Shown here in pieces: positions 60,686 through 64,000 of a DNA stretch of 64,000 bases (positions within the stretch are counted from its first letter, which is position 1; the number at the start of each line of letters is the position of its first letter). The notes beneath the pieces were generated by a model. The model made no database searches and had not been told where the DNA came from. It saw only the letters and a program-made list of their open reading frames with translations. The position numbers were made by a program, and so were the translations under genes. The stretch is taken from positions 1-64,000 of the forward strand of contig NZ_JAJKFV010000012.1 of the NCBI RefSeq assembly GCF_020966775.1. Reading direction: 5' to 3'. The stretch comes from Rhodopirellula halodulae. GTDB lineage: Bacteria > Planctomycetota > Planctomycetia > Pirellulales > Pirellulaceae.

Positions 60686-63600
60686 ATGACGATCGGTAAC
60701 CCGGGCAACTCTTCCAACATGCACAACGTCAACGATTCAGCCGGAAAACGGCGTGACGATCGTCGCCGCCGAAGCGGATCCTCTCTGCTGGGAGGCCAAT
60801 CCCGACGAGGGAAAACGCAACGTGCGAAGTTGGAGCGTCGCCTTCAATCGCAAGCTCTCGAGTCACGTCAGTTGCTGGCGGGTCCGGAGCTGGTTGCGAT
60901 CCAGCCCAACGCGTCGGAGCTGATCGACAACAGCAGCACCATTCGTAACGTCAATGGCGTCGAACTGCTCAATGTTTCGCCAAACGAGCTGACCTTCCGA
61001 TTTGACGACGATTCGTCGATCGACCCAACCACGTTGGGTACCGCCGCGAATCCATTGGCGATCAGTGTCACCCGAGCCGGTGCCGATGGCGGGTTCGAAG
61101 CAGCGACGGCTGTGACGGATTTCAACACCAGCGGCAACGTGTTGGTCGAGTTCCAAGCATCCGCAGCGGGCGTGGGCGGCAACGGGACGACGGTCTCGCT
61201 GACGGGCACGGTTCGCTCGCTGACCACCGCGCCGGTGATCATCACGCAGGATCCGGAAAACAACCAACTCAACATCGATCTGAACGCGAACCCAAGCCGT
61301 CAGGCAACCGTTCGCGATTTGACGTTGGCTTTGCAGAACTACAACGCGACCCAGCGAAATCTCGGTCGTGACACCGTCGCTGACGCTTTCCAAGTCAGTG
61401 GCCCTTCCTCGACCCCCATCGGCCAAGCCGTCGCCGGTCAAGCCATCACATTGACGCTGTCCGGTGCCAATGCCGCGCAGACCTCAACCGACCTCGGATT
61501 GGGCAACGCGTTCAGCACCAAGATCGTTGCCAAACAGTCGGGTGTTGGTGGACAAGGGATCTCAATCATCGTCCAGCCTCGAGACTTCGGTGGTCCCACA
61601 CCACCGTTGGTATCGGTCTCTGGCAAAACCATCACGGTTCAAATCAACCGCAACGCGTCCAGCCCCACGACCGTGGGCGAATTCATCGACGCGATCAACA
61701 ACACTCCGACCGCTGCGGACCTGGTCACCGCGACCCAGGAACGAGGCAGCCTGTCACAGAGCATCGGCAACTTCGGCGCATCGCTGGCGTTGACCGGGGC
61801 CACGGACACTCCCGTGAACGCGGGCTTCATCGGCATCGGCAGCAACCCGAACGAGGTCGTTTTCCGATTCGCCGAACCGCTTCCCGACGACGCGTATCAG
61901 ATCGAAATCTTCGGATCGGGCGATCGAGCTCTACGCAACTTGGCCGGCGAAGCTTTCAACGACGGTGTCGACTTCGCCGTCCCATTCATCCTGAACAAGC
62001 CACCTCAGGTGTTGGCGGTTGTTCCGGAGCCAATTGACGTCGACAACCAAGGCCAGCGCACACCGCGGCTCAACATGGTCGATGTGTATTTCACGGAAGA
62101 CGTGAACGTAGCCAACCTGTCGGCACAGTTGGATCTGTTCCAACTGATCTACACCCGTGACACCGTCACCGGCGAAGACGACACGGTCTTCACCCCCAAC
62201 GACATCGACGCGATCCCGGGCAAACCCAACGCGGTTCGTCTGACCTTCGACGACTTTTTGAACGACGGAAACAGTAACTTCAGTTTCTCCGAAGTTCCTG
62301 ACCTGACCCAACAAACCAATCCTCCGACACCGATCGATCAATTGCCGAAGATCCCAGGTGCGATTCGGTTGAAAATTGGCAACGACAGTGCTCTGCCGAT
62401 GACGCCCGGCAACGTTTCCGTCGCGGGTGACGCCGGTGACAGCTTTGACACCGCCACCATCATCAACAACCTCAACGGCATCGGAGCCGGCCAAACCGCC
62501 AGCGTTCGATTGACCGGCGGCGAGATCGACAACCCGAATCCAAATGACCCGCTCTACACCTTGGATTTCCCAGGTGGAACGGACTATCAGGGCGTTCGCA
62601 ACATTCGTCCGGACGACCCCAGCCGTTTGGAACGCACCGTTCCATTGGACGTGTGGCGTCGCGGCGCGGACACCGTCGATGGCATCACCACGGCGTACTA
62701 CAACTTCCCGACGAGCTGGTTGGGCGATGAACCCAGCAGCAGCGGATTGGATCTGGACAAAACCTACATCAACCAGATCACCGAGGAACAAAAGCAACGC
62801 GTCCGCGAAGTCATGTCGCTGTTCAGCGAGTACTTGGGCGTTCAGTTCATCGAAGTCGGTGACACCGCATCGGGTGCCGTCACCAGCATTCCATCCGGCG
62901 CACCTTTGCTCAGCATCACGTTGGGTGAGCTATACGGCAGCGTTGATGACAACCTGACCGTCAACAGTGCGGTCGGCGGAGTCACCTTGGACACGCGACC
63001 GCTGGACATCAACGGTTTGACATTCCTTGGAACCGACCCCAACGCGGACTCGATTGGCGATCGCCAACTGCTGGTGATGGATTCACAGGATTTTGATTCC
63101 AGCGTCGATGACCAGACCGGCGGCGAGTTCTTCCGCGGTGCATTCCTCGGGATTGGTCAATTGCTCGGTTATGGCTACGCCGATCACTTGCCACAACCTG
63201 TGACGCAGTCCACCGGTTCGGTCTTGGAAGGACTGAATCCGGAATCTCCCGATGTGGTCGATTTGGCATCGCAATTGGGCGATGACAACGAAGCGTTGTT
63301 CCCGAGTCCATCGGATATCGTCAACGGTCAATACTTGTTCCGTCCTGAAGCAAACGATATTGACCTGTATCGTTTTGAATTGAGCGAACCAGGCAAGCTT
63401 TCGATCTCCACCGTCGCTCAACGCTTGAGCCTGTCCAGCACGCTCGACACCGCGCTTCGCTTGTACAAACAAGTCGGCACGGATGAGTACATCGAGATCG
63501 CACAAAACGACGATTACTTCAGCGATGACTCGTTGATCGAAATCGACATCTTGGAAGCTGGCGACTACGTGATCGGCGTCAGCGCGTCTGGCAACACGTC

Positions 63601-64000
63601 TTACAACCCCGTGATCGCCGGAACCGGCATCGGCGGTGTCACCGAAGGCACCTACGAATTGGTTGTCTCGTACGAGACCGCTGCCGCCAGCAGCATCATG
63701 GACAATCCCGTCAACGGCACCGCGGCTCAACCGCTGGATGGCGACGCGGATGGCAAACCGGGCGGCGAATTCAATTTCTGGTTCAACCCAACGGATCCCG
63801 ATGCGGTCGTTTATGTCGACAGCCTGACCGGAACCAACCTGCCCGACCGCAATTTCACCGCGGCAGACGTGACCAACTTCGACCTGTTCGTCACGATGGG
63901 AACACCCACCAAACCAGTCGCTGAAATTGACGATGCGATTCGCTTGGCCGAGTTCCGTTCGGCAAACGGTGGAACGCCCGTCACCAAAATTCGTGTGATT
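60686..64000 (+). CDS. Giant cell-surface protein, N-terminal part (runs off the window)
   Basis: The frame stays open from ATG 60686 to the window end, at least 1105 residues. The N-terminus is basic (KRRDDRRRRSGSSLLGGQSR) and leads to LESRQLLAGPEL near residue 58, the LEPR-XLL signature of planctomycete surface and extracellular proteins. The rest is a series of beta-rich repeats: bacterial Ig-like pieces (NELTFRFDDDSSIDPTTLGT near 95 and NEVVFRFAEPLPDDAYQIEI near 390), a metalloprotease-like or matrixin-like stretch near 700-840, and a PPC-like domain near 890-1000 (IDLYRFELSEPGKLSIST). It probably anchors to the cell surface and may carry further adhesion domains beyond the window. Confidence 0.85.
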   Translation, partial: MTIGNPGNSSNMHNVNDSAGKRRDDRRRRSGSSLLGGQSRRGKTQRAKLERRLQSQALESRQLLAGPELVAIQPNASELIDNSSTIRNVNGVELLNVSPNELTFRFDDDSSIDPTTLGTAANPLAISVTRAGADGGFEAATAVTDFNTSGNVLVEFQASAAGVGGNGTTVSLTGTVRSLTTAPVIITQDPENNQLNIDLNANPSRQATVRDLTLALQNYNATQRNLGRDTVADAFQVSGPSSTPIGQAVAGQAITLTLSGANAAQTSTDLGLGNAFSTKIVAKQSGVGGQGISIIVQPRDFGGPTPPLVSVSGKTITVQINRNASSPTTVGEFIDAINNTPTAADLVTATQERGSLSQSIGNFGASLALTGATDTPVNAGFIGIGSNPNEVVFRFAEPLPDDAYQIEIFGSGDRALRNLAGEAFNDGVDFAVPFILNKPPQVLAVVPEPIDVDNQGQRTPRLNMVDVYFTEDVNVANLSAQLDLFQLIYTRDTVTGEDDTVFTPNDIDAIPGKPNAVRLTFDDFLNDGNSNFSFSEVPDLTQQTNPPTPIDQLPKIPGAIRLKIGNDSALPMTPGNVSVAGDAGDSFDTATIINNLNGIGAGQTASVRLTGGEIDNPNPNDPLYTLDFPGGTDYQGVRNIRPDDPSRLERTVPLDVWRRGADTVDGITTAYYNFPTSWLGDEPSSSGLDLDKTYINQITEEQKQRVREVMSLFSEYLGVQFIEVGDTASGAVTSIPSGAPLLSITLGELYGSVDDNLTVNSAVGGVTLDTRPLDINGLTFLGTDPNADSIGDRQLLVMDSQDFDSSVDDQTGGEFFRGAFLGIGQLLGYGYADHLPQPVTQSTGSVLEGLNPESPDVVDLASQLGDDNEALFPSPSDIVNGQYLFRPEANDIDLYRFELSEPGKLSISTVAQRLSLSSTLDTALRLYKQVGTDEYIEIAQNDDYFSDDSLIEIDILEAGDYVIGVSASGNTSYNPVIAGTGIGGVTEGTYELVVSYETAAASSIMDNPVNGTAAQPLDGDADGKPGGEFNFWFNPTDPDAVVYVDSLTGTNLPDRNFTAADVTNFDLFVTMGTPTKPVAEIDDAIRLAEFRSANGGTPVTKIRVI

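Noticed and set aside
60255..60686. About 140-codon frames on both strands before the surface-protein gene
   Set aside because: Both strands are open at once and neither encodes a plausible protein.

Overview
This window looks like a chromosome segment of a marine planctomycete of the Pirellulaceae, close to Rhodopirellula. The evidence is family content: two cytochrome (PSCyt1/PSCyt2)-DUF1553 proteins each followed by a DUF1501 protein, a Cys-type sulfatase, a DUF1559 prepilin-like protein, small 'NPYEP' membrane proteins, and a giant surface protein with an LEPR-XLL-like N-terminus. Weak Shine-Dalgarno signals and many GTG/TTG starts fit the same group. I found no tRNA, rRNA, CRISPR array, insertion sequence or integrase gene.

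Layout. 0.6-15.7 kb is mostly housekeeping: a YCF48-like propeller, the nitrogen-sensing pair glnB-glnD, a PduO-type cobalamin adenosyltransferase, a Nudix hydrolase, a cytochrome c'-like protein, a ClC channel with CBS domains, a LysR regulator, a molybdopterin-domain/pentapeptide fusion, a zinc-ribbon/PH membrane protein and a PQQ-propeller. 15.7-17.6 kb is a noncoding tandem array of about 240-bp units. 17.6-24.7 kb holds a zinc-ribbon gene broken by a 17-bp tandem duplication, a sialidase-esterase fusion and an exported KatG. 24.9-36.9 kb is an AraC regulator diverging from the four-gene cytochrome/DUF1501 run, closed by a convergent sulfatase. 37-46 kb has a TPR protein, a DUF11 surface protein, a DUF1559 protein, a second repeat field, two less-characterised genes and a di-heme peroxidase. 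dnaE occupies 46.6-50.2 kb.

50.2-59.6 kb is an accessory island bracketed by two direct copies of a 178-bp structured element. Its right part, 53.7-59.24 kb, reads on the minus strand as an integron cassette array without an integrase in view (a CALIN). Six good attC sites separate single-gene or single-operon cassettes. In seven of seven cassettes the first seven bases are the exact reverse complement of the last seven. Cargo includes a TIR-like protein of the CAP12/Pycsar type, a second protein with a TIR/deoxyribosyltransferase-like fold, a ParE/RelE-type toxin-antitoxin pair, a TPR protein, a secreted DUF1579-like protein and orphans. The array is therefore a candidate defence and addiction cassette set.

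The intergenic spaces hold five or six families of short structured repeats (labelled A to E plus the 178-bp element). Several show compensatory base changes between copies, so they seem to be conserved for folding rather than coding. The final 3.3 kb is the start of a very large cell-surface protein that runs out of the window.
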